DNA from: Mactra quadrangularis | Lineage: Eukaryota > Mollusca > Bivalvia > Venerida > Mactridae | DNA length: 64,000 bases | Direction of reading: 5' to 3' | Assembly (NCBI GenBank): GCA_025267735.1 | Contig: CM046311.1 | Span: forward strand, 28,625,399-28,689,398 | Part shown: in pieces, positions 46,916-59,400 of the stretch | How positions within the stretch are numbered: position 1 is the first letter of the stretch | How the letters are laid out: each line of letters opens with the position of its first letter | Program-made: the position numbers and the translations under genes | Notes under the pieces: generated by a model | What the model saw: only the letters and a program-made list of their open reading frames with translations | What the model was told of the DNA's origin: nothing | Databases searched by the model: none

Positions 46916-49900
46916 TGAAACTGGCTATGTTTATATATGCAATGTTTACGTGGACGACCTGTACATGACATTCATTCCTTTTTTGTTATTATATTAGTAC
47001 AGATCATAGCTAAAAACTAAAAAGTGGTTCATTGAAAAAAAACTTAATAAATAAACAAAAGATAATACATGTTTACATGGCTCCAAAATAATTATAAAAT
47101 GTACAAATATATAGTGTAAATACTGTAAGCAATGTAATTTCATGGAAGTAGGGCATATTTTCATCTATCAAGGATATCACGCAAAAAGGAATGTGACTTT
47201 CCTTGTTTCCGTTTAATTACAAAAACATTTGTATCTCACATGACACTGGCACCAGCCCTTACATACACATGATTAAAACTGGAACTTTATTTTCTTGCAT
47301 TAACGAATACAATAATCTTAATACTTCTTAGAATTATTTCCAAGGGAATAATTCCTTTAAAGAGTCAGAGAATTTTCAAGTATATACATATTCCTTAAAT
47401 TGAATGCATTTTCAAATCAAGTGAAAAACAACTCTTTTCATGTTGAGCATTATTTGGAAATTTTGAAATTATAGTTGAGAGAGCCTGCTTTTAATATCAA
47501 GTATTTGACATTCATGTCTGACTTGATGACAAAAAATCTTCCTGGTATTCAAATACTTTTATCTCGTCGTTTATGGCAAGTTTTAATTCATTACCGATAA
47601 AAATGTTGGCGCCATAGCCTCGGAACATGTTCTTGTACTCTGAACGAGTGGAATAATCCAATCAAGTCGATCGCGTTATGTGCGCGTAAACTCATACTTC
47701 AATCAGAACTGAATCTTCTTAATTAAATTAAACAAATTCCATCCTGGGAGTAATGAAATTAGCACACTTTGTGTCCCCAGAAAAAGTTCCGCTTTATTTT
47801 CGTTCGTTTGTTATTCCAATGCATTCACGGACTTGATTGTCACAAAAATAACGTGGACAATACATGTACTGCAAACATTCAGTTAGAAAGTGAGAATTTC
47901 AAGCATTCCATGCATGCTGATGTATTCAAACTTCAAACTTATTGCTACATGATAATTACGATAAAGTTTGGTACGTACGTATGAATATGAAATGCATTAT
48001 ATAGTATAGAATGCACTATACTCATTTACAACTGTTTTCATTCAACATATATCTACAGTTCTCTACAGTTTTGTCCATACGGAACATTACAAATTTTGCA
48101 AGTTATTGGTCAAAACAGAATTTGTTCGGCCAAAAATCTTTTAAATGTATATAAATTTGTTCTTTTTATTAGTTATTTAATTTTTTAGACCATTCTTATA
48201 CGTGGCCCTGTAAGTCGCCGTTGTACGGTATTGTTGGAATTGTTATATACTTAAAATAATATAATTATACAGTTATATTGTATTTTATCCAGACTTTTTT
48301 ACCAGCCGAACAGGGAGTTCCCCTGATCTAAATTGTAATAGTCATAATCCCCCTCTAACATAGAGAAGCACAAAGTACACAGCTGACATATACATGTACA
48401 TAGTATAAATTTTAACAGTATATCATATATAATATAGTTATGTGCAATATAGTTACTTTTACATGTAATAGTAAACTTTTTAAATATAGACTATTAATTA
48501 AGTAACATATTCTTAATCTAGTTTCTTATTAATTGTTGTTTATTCATTTTTAATTAGTATTTGTGATAGAGATTTTTTAGAATAGTTTAAATCTTTAATA
48601 GTGGGCACGTAAGAAAATTAAGTACCCGCCCAAAGTCATCACGGGCGAGTAAGTAACAAACACAAGCCAGCCAGTGAATTTGTTCATACACCTTATAAAC
48701 TAAGTTTAAAGTTGAATTTCACAGTCTTTGAATCTTGTATTCAAATGTTCTGACATTAGTGATCCAATACTTGTAACATTAAAAATGATGATAAAATGTT
48801 TTTATGTTGAATAAAAGAGATTGTACTGTTTAATTTTATTCAACTGTCGACGACACATACAATATCTCCGCTGATTTAAATTCTCATTACAGTATGTTTG
48901 TACCTATTATCTGTAATCAAGTATTTAAATCAGCGACGTTAATGTGTGCTCTACTGACAATGTTATATCTACCAATATAGTACATTCTATGTTGAATGAT
49001 ACTATCCATATTCAAATTACTTGGTGTTTTTGTGATAATAATCTGTATAGTTGTGCGATGTCAGAAAATGTCAGAAACTGTGAGGACATGTCCTTGTTGT
49101 AAATACCAAACAGAATGTCAAGTAATGACGTTAGGTGACTAACTAAGTAGGTGTGGGTTCAGAAATGTTCCATTTTAAGAACGATCAAACTCGATGGTAT
49201 GATATCAAAATGGTTTATACCATTCAATGTACATTTTGCTTCTAAAATTAAGCATTTGAGACTAAAAATCGTTAAAATCGCATGATTATTGCAGTTACCA
49301 TGTAAGTTCATGTTGCGGAAATTTACCATTGTACTAGCTGTAACATTGCGAAGATTAAAACTGGTAGGTTTTATCAACTTGATGGAAATAGCTAAATGAA
49401 ACAATAAAAAAATCGCTTGACCATCTTTAAGTTTTAAACATCACTTCCGGTTTACCTCAGTCGAACCTCTCCTGAACAACTGGTACATTCAGAATGAACG
49501 TGAAGCAATCAAGTGAAAATTAAATGTGAACATAAATGGTAGATGTATTCTCCTGGCATGATAATATCAATCTTGTAGATGGTGCCTTCTTTCTCCATCA
49601 TTAGATCCTTTCTACAAGTTCCACAAATGAATTCCTGACGAATATACTGGCTGTTGTTACAGCCGCTATCATATTAAAATAAACAAAAACTCTGCAACAA
49701 TTGCTAGCAATATTGTAGCTTATTCTTTGCTACTGAAAAATCCAATTGAACCGACGTGTTACCATGGAAAATTAGCAAAAACCTATAAAGCAATTTCAAG
49801 TAATATACTTCCCGAAGTTATTACGGCTTAAAACATTTCTACAAAAAATCTGAGAGTTTCCTTAGAACAATGGCGAAGTTTAATTGTATTGTTGCTTGAA

Positions 49901-51348
49901 TTGAAAATATCAGGTACCCAATATAATTACATGACTTAATTAGCATTAGAATGTTACAAGTGCGCATGCGTGATATGAGATATTCTCAACATCTTTGTTT
50001 CATGACGATACATGATTATTACGTACATTGTATTGTATTTATCAGCTTACTTATAGTGAAATTTCATTAAACTGCCAATGACGCCTGAGATAACCCTTCT
50101 GATTTTAATGATCGATATTTGTTCGAAATCCTTGTCGATAATACTGATTTGATTTTTGATACAGCATTTTGAAAAAATTGGAACCCAAATGCTGCCTACC
50201 AAGTATTGCTTAGTCTTAAATATTTATCATAGAAGAAAACTACTGGTGACATTTGTTAATAATCCTAATCTTTAGGCCAAGTATTTCACAGTCAGTTCTT
50301 CGAGGAAGGAAAGACTTAAACATTTGACTGTTAAAGGTTGTATAAATTGACAAATGACTAAACTATCGATTGATCAATTTAATACAAGGCAGACAAAAAT
50401 TCTAAACAATGTTAGAGATCTTCTTTAGACAGCAGTTTGATGGATCGCTATCTGATTAGGTATTTGTTTACATTTACCACGAAATAAAGAAAAATAAACA
50501 AGTCGTCTGCTCGTCTATTATTACAGACCATGTTTGTCTCGTACTGGCACATCTGTTCCCTACTTCAGTGAGATGTCTTCAAAATTTTCTGGAATGTTTT
50601 CTTCCTAGTGTAAAATATTCTCCTGTTCATAAAGAATATTTATCTATTCGGCGTCATCTCAGCCGCCATTTTTACGGTGCGCCGTAAAATATTGCAATTG
50701 TGAAATTCGCTCTATCCCTCCGGTGAACATTAGTTATGATATGAAGGCATGAATTATTGAAACGGTTTGGCGAGAAACTTCGACGATAATGGGGTTAGAG
50801 TAGTATAGGGTGAATAATTAAACACCCCAGAGCCGAGGATGTGTGAACGCAGCCTTATTATGGGCAATATTACCCTGGACGTCGCCAACAATAATTACCT
50901 GAGTCAAACACAAAGAAATTATAATCTACATATAAGATTATTTGCGTAATTCTGACAGAAAAAAATCTGGGGGAAAATAATTTGCATATTTTTTTAATAA
51001 AATAAAAACAGATATAGTCTATGTTTCTGAGTATGATATTTTTTGTTGTCATATTCAGAGACTAATTTATGACGTTAACATAGGATGTGATGACGACAAT
51101 AACTTCTGTAATAATGAAATGAAATTGACAGAGAATACGTTGTCAAATTATGGTGTTTTTGTCAATTTTAATTTTCCCTTAAGTGAGATTAGGAGACGTA
51201 ATCTATGATATGGTGTTGCTACACTTGAAAAATATTTTTAGGGGCTCTGAATTTTAAATGAATACAATTTGAATCGACGAATGCCCATGCAGTTACATTT
51301 AGGTTCAATTCAATATATTCATTTATATACAGACGCCTCTCAAATACG
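46916..51348. other. Intergenic, nothing recognised
   Basis: AT-rich. A CpG-containing patch 'cagccgccatttttacggtg' near 50668 resembles a promoter initiator (YY1-type CCGCCATTTT) but no gene is visible downstream on either strand. Confidence 0.3.
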
Positions 51349-51350
51349 TA

Positions 51351-51513
51351 CAGTATAACCTCTACAGAACAAATCATCTTCACAACAACGGCTTTTGATA
51401 TTCCCCTTAGGTGTTATATTTTAATTGAATTTAACATCTACTGAACAACAACCTCTAAACAGCAACACACTTTAGCCCATCCTAGTGGGTGTTGCTCAAG
51501 AGAGGTTGTACTG
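51351..51513. mobile_element. Pogo/Tigger-type MITE, 163 bp, flanked by TA
   Basis: Left CAGTATAACCTCT and right AGAGGTTGTACTG are inverted copies with one mismatch, each flanked by TA. The 'CAGT...AACCTC' ends are those I associate with pogo-like elements. No coding content. Confidence 0.6.
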
Positions 51514-52298
51514 TATATTTATGAATACATGTATAACACGGCATATTTGATTAGTATAGACAAAACTAGATGAAATGACAATACATATATAATTAAACAT
51601 TAACCAAGTGATATCGTTGAATAAATGAATATTCAATAGCCGAAGTAATGTCGAATAAGGTTGGTTTTGTTGCGAGAACCAAATTCTAATACTGGTCATG
51701 TCATATCATAACCTTATACATGTATTAAGATATGATAATATCATGGGAGGAGTAAATCCATGTGGACGTTTGAACAAGCACAGTGCGTGTATAGCGCGTA
51801 AATTTTGACCCCGACCTGACCTTTCATATTTGCATCTAATAATTATCTACACATATCCCGACGAAAATCAGTACCACGCCTATTCTACATTTCGGCAGCA
51901 ATTGTAAAATAATAGAAGTATGTTTATTAATTTTGTTTAATTTCAACACATAATCCTCACGGCCACGGTGTAATCGTGCATCAATACTACATTCGTTTTC
52001 AATGTAATAAATATTATAGGATAAATGTCAGGTCTGGGTCAATATTTACGTACAATACGTGTATAGGAAAGAACAATAAAAGCTAATATATAAACAATAA
52101 ATAAAAAATCTTCGATGAAAGGCGTAAAAGTATATTTACTTTTTATACGGACATGTCTTTTTGCGACATGTTAAGTACGTGTTGGTAGTAAATAAGGTGA
52201 TTAACAAAATGAGGAATATCAATCATAATGCTAAATGTTTATAATTTAGAATTTGCGCGTTGATAAAATACAATTCAAAGGTTTAAACGGCTTATAGG

Positions 52299-52410
52299 TA
52301 CAGTCAACCCGACGGATAATAAGAGTGGTTCATTCCAGCTGATAAACATGTCATTTTATAGACAAATCTTGATAATAAGGTCGCAAAACAATTCCAAGAA
52401 GTTCACTCCT
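52299..52410. mobile_element. Possible pogo-like element end (relic)
   Basis: 'tacagtcaacccgacggata' followed by 'ataagagtggttcattcc' and 'ataataaggtcgc...attcca' resembles the terminal region of pogo/Tigger elements. No opposite end was found, so the call is weak. Confidence 0.3.
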
Positions 52411-52426
52411 AAAAACATGAACTTTT

Positions 52427-53495
52427 TAGCTCGCCTGTCACGTAGAGACAGAGTGAGTTTTTATGACAGTCTTTTGTTCGTCGTCCGTCCGTCGTCCGTC
52501 AACAATTAGTTTGTGAACACTCTAGAAATCACATTTTTCAACCAATGTCAATGAAATTAGTCACGCTGTAACTCTCAATGAAATCTCGGACGAGTTCGAT
52601 AATGTGACATCTTGGATCAAAACGCAGGTCACTTGGTCGGATAAAAGGAAAAACTTCACCACTCTAGATGTCACATTTTCTAACTTTAACTTCTTCACGA
52701 AACCTTAAAAAATGGGTTAAGTACGGCTTAAACTTAGGTTACATGTACTAGGTCAATTCATTAATAATGTCTGTAAATTCTCTAGATGTCACATTTTCCA
52801 CTACATCCTCATAAAACTTGGTCAAAATGATTATTTCTCTTAGTTCTAAGTCGAGTTCAAATAGGGGATTTTCGCTACCCAAACACTTGGCTAAATCATT
52901 GACAATGTCTGTTCACTCTCTAATGGTCACATTTTCTAGCTGATCTTCATGAAACTTGGTCAGACTGTTTACCATTTCGAAATCTAGATCAAGTTCAAAA
53001 GTGGGTCACATGCTGCCACTACCTATAGGTCACAGCTAGAGCCCAAATGTGACAACTTGTTACATTTTCAGCTGAAATATCCTTGAAATTTGTCAGAATT
53101 TTTTTTATGTCCAGCTCAAGTTGGAATATAGGCCATCTGGGGGTAAAAAATCTGGGTCAAAGAGCCCTAGTAATAAATACCCCAGTTAAATCTTCGTCAC
53201 AAGGCCTAGATGTTAGATATTTTGTATAGTCTAATAGACCTCTATCTTTTTTTCAAATTGTGGCCCCAGGGGCAAAATTCACCTCCTTTCACGGGTCATT
53301 TGATTTTACACAGACCTGTATAGATAGAACTTTAAAACATCTTGTCTGAAATCGCAAGGTCTACAGCTTAGGCATTAGCTATGTAGATTTGTCTATTGGA
53401 CCACTTATAATCTTATAAGATTGTTCTATACGTTGCCAAAGGGTCTAAATTGGTCTGGTGAGTAATTTAAAGCCATCACGAAACTCTTGTTTCAA
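52427..53495 (+). mobile_element. Mollusc-type 1-kb dispersed repeat ('agctcgcctgtca')
   Basis: Opens 'agctcgcctgtcacgtagag' and 'cagagtgag', then 'cgtcgtccgtccgtcgtccg', and closes 'ctggtgag...aactcttgttt'. The interior is made of five diverged 120-140-bp units, each with 'ctctagatgtcacattttc' and 'atgaaacttggtca'. I recognise this architecture from memory as a widespread repeat in bivalve DNA; unverified here. No protein frame. Confidence 0.65.
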
Positions 53496-53854
53496 TACAG
53501 AATCGCTCAGTTTGTGAACTATCAGCAATAAATAGAACATATATACATGTGTTCTAATTAGAATACCCTACTTTGTGAAATATAAAAAAACACCGACTTA
53601 GGATTGTGCATTATCGGTTCATATATACATTCAGTACGCAGTATCTACGAAGTGAAACATATACTTTAACAAGAAAGTACTGAGCACCATGGACTGCCTA
53701 CCTTTGCACTAGATTCTACGGGAACCTGAAACAAGAGTTTTGCAACATTTTTATCCAGTTGTATGAAAAGTGTGATATTCGGAGCTGGACCAATTCTAAA
53801 TCCAAGCGGTAGAACTTGAACAATCTTTAAGGACATAACGGTGGGGGCACATAG

Positions 53855-54085
53855 GAATTTATGTACTTTAAAGAATGAACCTATCCTTTCAATATGTGAA
53901 TATAGTAAACTGATGACCGTACGTCATCTTACTGATATATACAAATCACTTTGATAGTCAGCATTTCTTATAAATAGTGCATATGAACATTGTGAATTTC
54001 ATTTGACGATATTTCAATGAAATATGTTTAAACTGACTAAACTATAGACTTGTTATAATATTTCACCCCATAATATGTAATTTGA
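53855..54085. repeat. Dispersed repeat, copy 2
   Basis: Partner of 46700-46915: 'gtactttaaagaatgaacct', 'atcactttgatagtcagc', 'aaactgactaaactata' and 'atttcaccccataatatg'. Confidence 0.45.
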
Positions 54086-55803
54086 TGTTTACAATTCAAA
54101 CTCATCGTCGGCAACCACAGTATTTTCTTCCGTTACACTCCATACGTACCGTTGGCAATTTGACTGGCAAAATCTCGTTTTCGTGCATATGCATGAGGCA
54201 GGGGAGACCAATCTACTTCCAATGAAATCGCGTGTTACAATTAAATATTTTTCTATAACGTCTAACTGGGTTTTCTTACTTAAAATAGAAACCAATGCAT
54301 ATGATTTTTTCAAAAAATTATGTTGCGTAATTTCATTGGCTAGTTTTCCGCAGTGGTTTCTTTGCGGAACCAATGAAATAGCTTCATTAGTTATTCATGA
54401 TTACGACATTTTTTCTAACCAAATGGCCTACGGTACATAACGCAGCATAGCGGAGTAGTGTATCGTGTGATAACCGACGATGTTCGAACTAAAAACTATA
54501 TGTTGTATCTGCAAAAAATTTCTAGAAATAATAATTCGTCTTTGTAAATTGTATTTCTAAGTTGTTCACCACAATTTTTACTTAGAATGTTTTATGAACA
54601 TACATGCATTAAAAATTGCTCAAATTGTATATGGAAAGGAGATACGTGTCAGTTTTTATCAAATAATTTCGCAGTAATCTAATTCATACAAAATTGATTA
54701 ACATACTGTAATGAATAAAACTATCATGTTTAGTAAGCGTGTACCAAATTTTTATCAAAATCAGAAACCCGCTATGTTTATATGCATACAGCTTACAGTT
54801 CGTACAAAAAACAAATCCAAAATCATGTAAACAATACAATGAACTAACTCACGACAGGGAATGCTAGGATGACAATAAAACATTACAGGGGGGGGGGGGG
54901 GGTTATCCGCCACTCTAATTTTGCTAAAATGAATAATACAACTTTTAATTTCAATGCTGCCATACCTTAGGAATGGATCAGATTATTTTATTGTTTACAC
55001 AAACAAATAATGTTATTATGTACGAATTGTACGTGAACGACCTTTACTATAAGAGTATAAAAAATTCAAACATAAACATTCTCAGTGACACAGACATACA
55101 CACATCCCTGTCAGAGTTCCAGATATCGATCATTGATAATCAATTAATGAAATAATCAATCAATCTCTACACCCTACACTGTACTCTTATCACTTTGATC
55201 GATCCTATATTCATTCTTACAATTTCTTACCAGAAAATATCTAAGATCATATTCATCGTAAGTCATAAAATAGAAAACATTAAAACTGTTCGTTCACATT
55301 TACTCTTTCAAAAATCTCTCAAAATTGTATAAAATATTTTGAACCAGAAAAGTAGTGTTCTGATAATGACTGATGCACATTGACGAACAACTGTAAAAGA
55401 TGTTGGTTTTATCCCATATGTAAAGGTGTAGAAGATTCTAGCTTGTGTTTTTATCATTTTTATTGTATAATACTAATAATCTATAGGTCAGTTTACCTTA
55501 AATATTAAGAATCCATTTTGACAGCACATTTACATACATTAAGAAGTAATTTTTAAAATTAAAGACAACAAATACTTTAACAAGAAGCTTTAATGGAAAC
55601 ACTTGTTTTTTATCAAATCTGAGCTTTAGTCAATTATGTAGAATATTGTCTTAACATTTGTTTTAGATCATATAAGTTTATCTTAGAACCTGCTAGTATA
55701 CCAAATCGTGAAGTGTATTAACGACGTTTTCTGTACGTATTAAAACCATCAACTAGTAAATAACGTAATGATTCGACATCTAAAGCGGCCGGTATGGTCT
55801 AAT
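54086..55803. other. Intergenic, nothing recognised apart from a poly(G) run
   Basis: Overlapping frames at 54089-54373 (-) and 54183-54440 (+) have no recognisable features. Part of a family M2-like sequence ('catcgtaagtcataaaatag') is visible near 55253. Confidence 0.3.
54888..54902 (+). repeat. Run of 15 G
   Basis: Uninterrupted homopolymer G in an AT-rich region, capable of quadruplex formation in principle and prone to length errors. Confidence 0.95.
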
Positions 55804-56036
55804 GTCACTTTCATAAAAAATCTTACGATAAAATCAGCGTAAGTCATTAGCAAGATACATTAAAAATAATATGGTCATATTTTTGCTAATCAGTTTTAAA
55901 TATTATTTATTTATGTAGAATATTGTACACATTTTGAATATCATAATCATAGTTATTTTTATTATCCTACTAACGTTGAACTGCTTAAATATGAAATTGA
56001 CTTACGATAACCTTTGTTCGTAAGAATTTTTGTGAC
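55804..56036. mobile_element. MITE (family M2), second copy
   Basis: Ends 'gtcactttcataaaaaatct' and, reverse-complemented from the right, 'gtcacaaaaattcttacgaa'. Both continue to '(a/c)gtaagtca'. Interior 'atgtagaatattgtacacat' and 'ttattatcctactaacgttg' parallels 31398-31629. Confidence 0.7.
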
Positions 56037-57045
56037 ACTGCGCTGATGGCGGTCCACTAATATATGTATATGTTCATGTTTACTATTTTTAATTAGTTTT
56101 TCATGTAGGTGGATCAAGACTGTGCCGGTTGCCTTTGGTAAAAATAAAACCTAACGTCGTAATGTTTTATATATTTATAATATAGTATTTTATTGACGAG
56201 AAAAAAATAATCGGTGCCTGTACCCCGTCTGTCTTTGTGATCATAGTGTGTAAAAATATCAAAACATGGAAAAGTAAATAATACTATTATATCTAAAAAA
56301 TTGAAGAACGTTATAAATTTCATCATAAAGGCCGCGATATTCTCTTCACCCTATCAATTCTTTGACGAATGTAATTATCACCAGTCATTTTGCGTACAGT
56401 TTTTACAATGGCGCCTCACATACTCGTGTTTTTTTTCTGTATAAAATAAATGTGCAATTGGCCAGATATAGTTATTCTTTACCACGTTAATGTTTGTATA
56501 GATGTATCCCTCTCAACTACCAGTTTTATTATAGTGATGTACGGTTTATTTCTACAGTGACGACATCCATTCTCCCTCGGTGCCTATCCAGCATTTATAC
56601 CGACACAATAATTCTTTTTATCATTCACTCTATTAAGTTGATTGAGCAAAATTTATACGGTAAAGAGCGCAATAATTCTCTATTGAAAGCCATCAGTTAA
56701 TTTCCCTAGGCGCCCGTCAAACTGCAACGTCACTCACGAACGTCGTTCTGAAAGTCCCTGTATTCGCTGTGTATCAATGTTTTAATCAAGGATTTTCAAA
56801 CTGTCATGGCATACTCTGTGTTATAGGGAGAACAAATATTAAGAGATTGGAAACTATTTAATCAAACTCTTACAAGATGATATAAAAGTCGTGAAGAAAT
56901 CAATGACACTAAACTTGCCACAGTGTACGCTTGGGTTGATCTGAAAAAGCGTTCACAAATAGTCTCTTCCTGTCTATCTCTTGTCTATCAAATTGAATTT
57001 AATTTTGTATTTTAATTTACTATAGCTGTATTATAGGCCGATGCC
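56037..57045. other. Intergenic, nothing recognised
   Basis: Short frames at 56114-56326 (-) and 56494-56700 (+) have no recognisable content. Confidence 0.3.
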
Positions 57046-57199
57046 TATATGATTTTGAATCAGTGGTTGGAGGGAGAATGGCCGTAGAAAACATCTCATG
57101 GCCAATTTCCACAAAAGTATGCCAAGCACGGAAATCGAACTCACGACCTCTCGATCAGTAAATTTGTGTGCTTTCAACTGAGTTAACCAGACAGGCAAA
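57046..57199 (-). mobile_element. SINE, family A (reversed, 3'-truncated)
   Basis: Minus strand: 'gcctgtctggttaactcagt' (head), 'gtcgtgagttcgatttccgt' (B box), 'gttttctacggccattctcc', 'ctccaaccactgattcaaaa'. Lies head-to-head with the copy at 57268, about 70 bases apart. Confidence 0.75.
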
Positions 57200-57267
57200 G
57201 AAATTGTTAACTATAATCCTAAATAACCGACAGAACTCTAATCAACAAATTATTGCATATTTAGCCG

Positions 57268-57568
57268 CCTGGCCAGCTCAGTTGGTAGCACGCATGTCTA
57301 CTGCTCGATGGATCGTGAGTTCGATTCCCGGGCGGGGAAACTTTCGATGAGCTTGGTCATAAAATGATTTCTACGGTCATTCGCCCTCCAACAAGATTCA
57401 TAATCATGTGGGGCAGCTGTCAGTAACTGACGGAAATATGTGCCTAGTAGTTGGTTAACAGCTATATTCAGAGATTGAGCCCTTCCAGGAACAGTGAGCA
57501 GGTTGACTGACCGCCGTTACAATATGACCTAAACAATGTGTTTCTATGGCGTTAAACCGAACAAAGAA
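57268..57568 (+). mobile_element. SINE, family A (best-preserved, full length)
   Basis: Head with A box 'ggccagctcagttggtagca' and B box 'gagttcgattcccgggcg', body 'gagcttggtcataaaatgat', 'ttctacggtcattcgccctc', 'gtcagtaactgacggaaata', 'tagttggttaacagctatat', 'aggttgactgaccgccgtta', and tail 'ggcgttaaaccgaacaaaga'. Family reference within the window. Confidence 0.85.
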
Positions 57569-58649
57569 TACATATGTAGTTGCAATGTGCCATGTTTGAC
57601 ACATGTATTTGTAACTTGTAGTATGTAGTACAAAGTATTAACAAACCATGGCAACAGGATTATTATATTTTGTGTATTTTATTACTATATACGGTATATC
57701 AAATTTGTTACACTAATCAATACAATATCCGGCAAAAATATCTGGACGAGAGAGGAAAATTCTCGTATTAATCAAATTAATTAGTCTCAACGTTTCCAGT
57801 CCAATTAATTTTCTCATTTTTGTACAAGTCCGTGGTATAATAACACAAAGCTGGCTACAAATCCCTTACGGTCAGTTTATTACCAGACTCACGGATTCCT
57901 TATTTCGTTATTAATATATTAAATACACTTGGATAAATTTCGAAACACGCAGCAAGTCACCAATGTTATTATATTTAATATAAGTAAAGCTCTGAGAGTA
58001 ATTAACATATAGTTTCCATACTTATTCCAAATAATCACAAAATTTTAAGCGCACTATTGTACGCACACTAGCGTACATAATTATGTTAAGATATTAAAAT
58101 ACAATAGTATTATAAGGTCAAAGTTTTAAGCTAATGCACTCTCATCGACTTTATACCTACATTGTACATGTATTACCCCTGGCCAACTATGACTAAACCC
58201 TGGCCAGCTAACTATGACTAGATATCAAGCCTTCTCCCTTGGGATGCTTGCACTGCACATATGCCGACTTATTGGCACAAAAAATAAAACCATCCTCATA
58301 AGTACCCATTCACTAAAAATGGAATAAGGCATGCAGACACAGGTAAAATATCTTGCAGAAGGAAATATAAAGTGCTCTTGTTTTGGAACAAACCAGAGGT
58401 CTCTGTATCTCTAAACAATCGTCCCTTCATTGGAACTACTATTGCTCTTACAGAGCTTGTTTAGGATAACATGAGTAATTGGTTACGTAGGATATATTTT
58501 ACTTTTGACTCAGAATATCTTAAAACACTTACAATAACAAATAAATTTATATAAACAACTTAAATCCAACTTTTATCCATGGTAAAAACAGGTTGAAGCG
58601 TGTATACACACATTTTTGGTCATTTTCTACGTTTCGGACATGATGTTAC
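57569..58649. other. Intergenic, nothing recognised
   Basis: AT-rich. A short direct repeat 'cctggccaactatgactaaa'/'cctggccagctaactatgac' lies at about 58179-58220. Confidence 0.3.
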
Positions 58650-59111
58650 TAGGGCTGTGGATCGTTGAGCTAGTGGCGGTCCGACTCGAACCACGATTAA
58701 TGTGTAGCGATTCACGAATTGAACCACAAATATCTTGTTAATGGAGAAACATTCAGGAATTTATGTTATAAAAAAAATAAGTGAAGAATTTACAGAAGCT
58801 TGTATTATATGGAAAACCATGTACTCCAATCATTTCTATTACCAAACGTTTTAAGGGCATTTTCAGTGATAACATTTTGTTTAAATGTGTATCAATCCAA
58901 ATTTTGACACAAGATGATGCAGTCCCTATGTAAATCAAAATTTTCATAAGTAGTGCGGCTCGTTTTCAGTGATAATTAAGCTAATAGTGTTCTTTCATAT
59001 TTTCCAAAAATAGATCGCGATCCGACGATATCGGACGTGACGAATATTCGTACTCGATGTTTTGGTCAAGATCGCGAATTATCGAGTACTCGGATACTTG
59101 CAGCAGCCCTA
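58650..59111. mobile_element. hAT-type non-autonomous element, 462 bp
   Basis: Left end TAGGGCTGTGGATCG; right end, reverse-complemented, TAGGGCTGCTGCAAG. The flanks 58642-58649 and 59112-59119 are both 'gatgttac', a perfect 8-bp target duplication. Subterminal sequence is rich in 'gatcgcga'-type blocks on the right. No transposase frame. Confidence 0.88.
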
Positions 59112-59214
59112 GATGTTACAATGTGAGCCATGCCAATGTTACAGAGATTAGGTGGCTATACTTAACTAACGATACAATGCCATATCATCACCTAATCATA
59201 AATACATGACATTT

Positions 59215-59400
59215 GTCAAATTTAAAATAGTGAAATAGTGAAGTTTCAAATTTAAAATAGTAAAATATTGTTGTATAAACTTTAAAATTCAGTAAATCCA
59301 AAATAGTAAAAAATTGGTGTTTGAACTTCAAAATTTTGTCAAAGATAAAATAGTAAAGCATTGATGTATAAATAGGGTAAATAGATGCAACATATAGTGT
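59215..59400. repeat. Degenerate AT-rich tandem repeat, about 47 bp
   Basis: 'aaaatagt(a/g)aaat' recurs at about 59224, 59254, 59300 and 59347, with 'ttgttgtataaactttaaaa' and 'ttggtgtttgaacttcaaaa' between. The last intervals are 46 and 47 bases. Confidence 0.55.

Noticed and set aside
54089..54440. Overlapping frames of 94 and 85 codons on opposite strands
   Set aside because: Neither has domain, signal or splice evidence, and both cover the same AT-rich DNA.
57268..57345. Possible functional tRNA gene
   Set aside because: A and B boxes are present, but the sequence continues into a SINE body and tail shared by at least eight other copies in the window.
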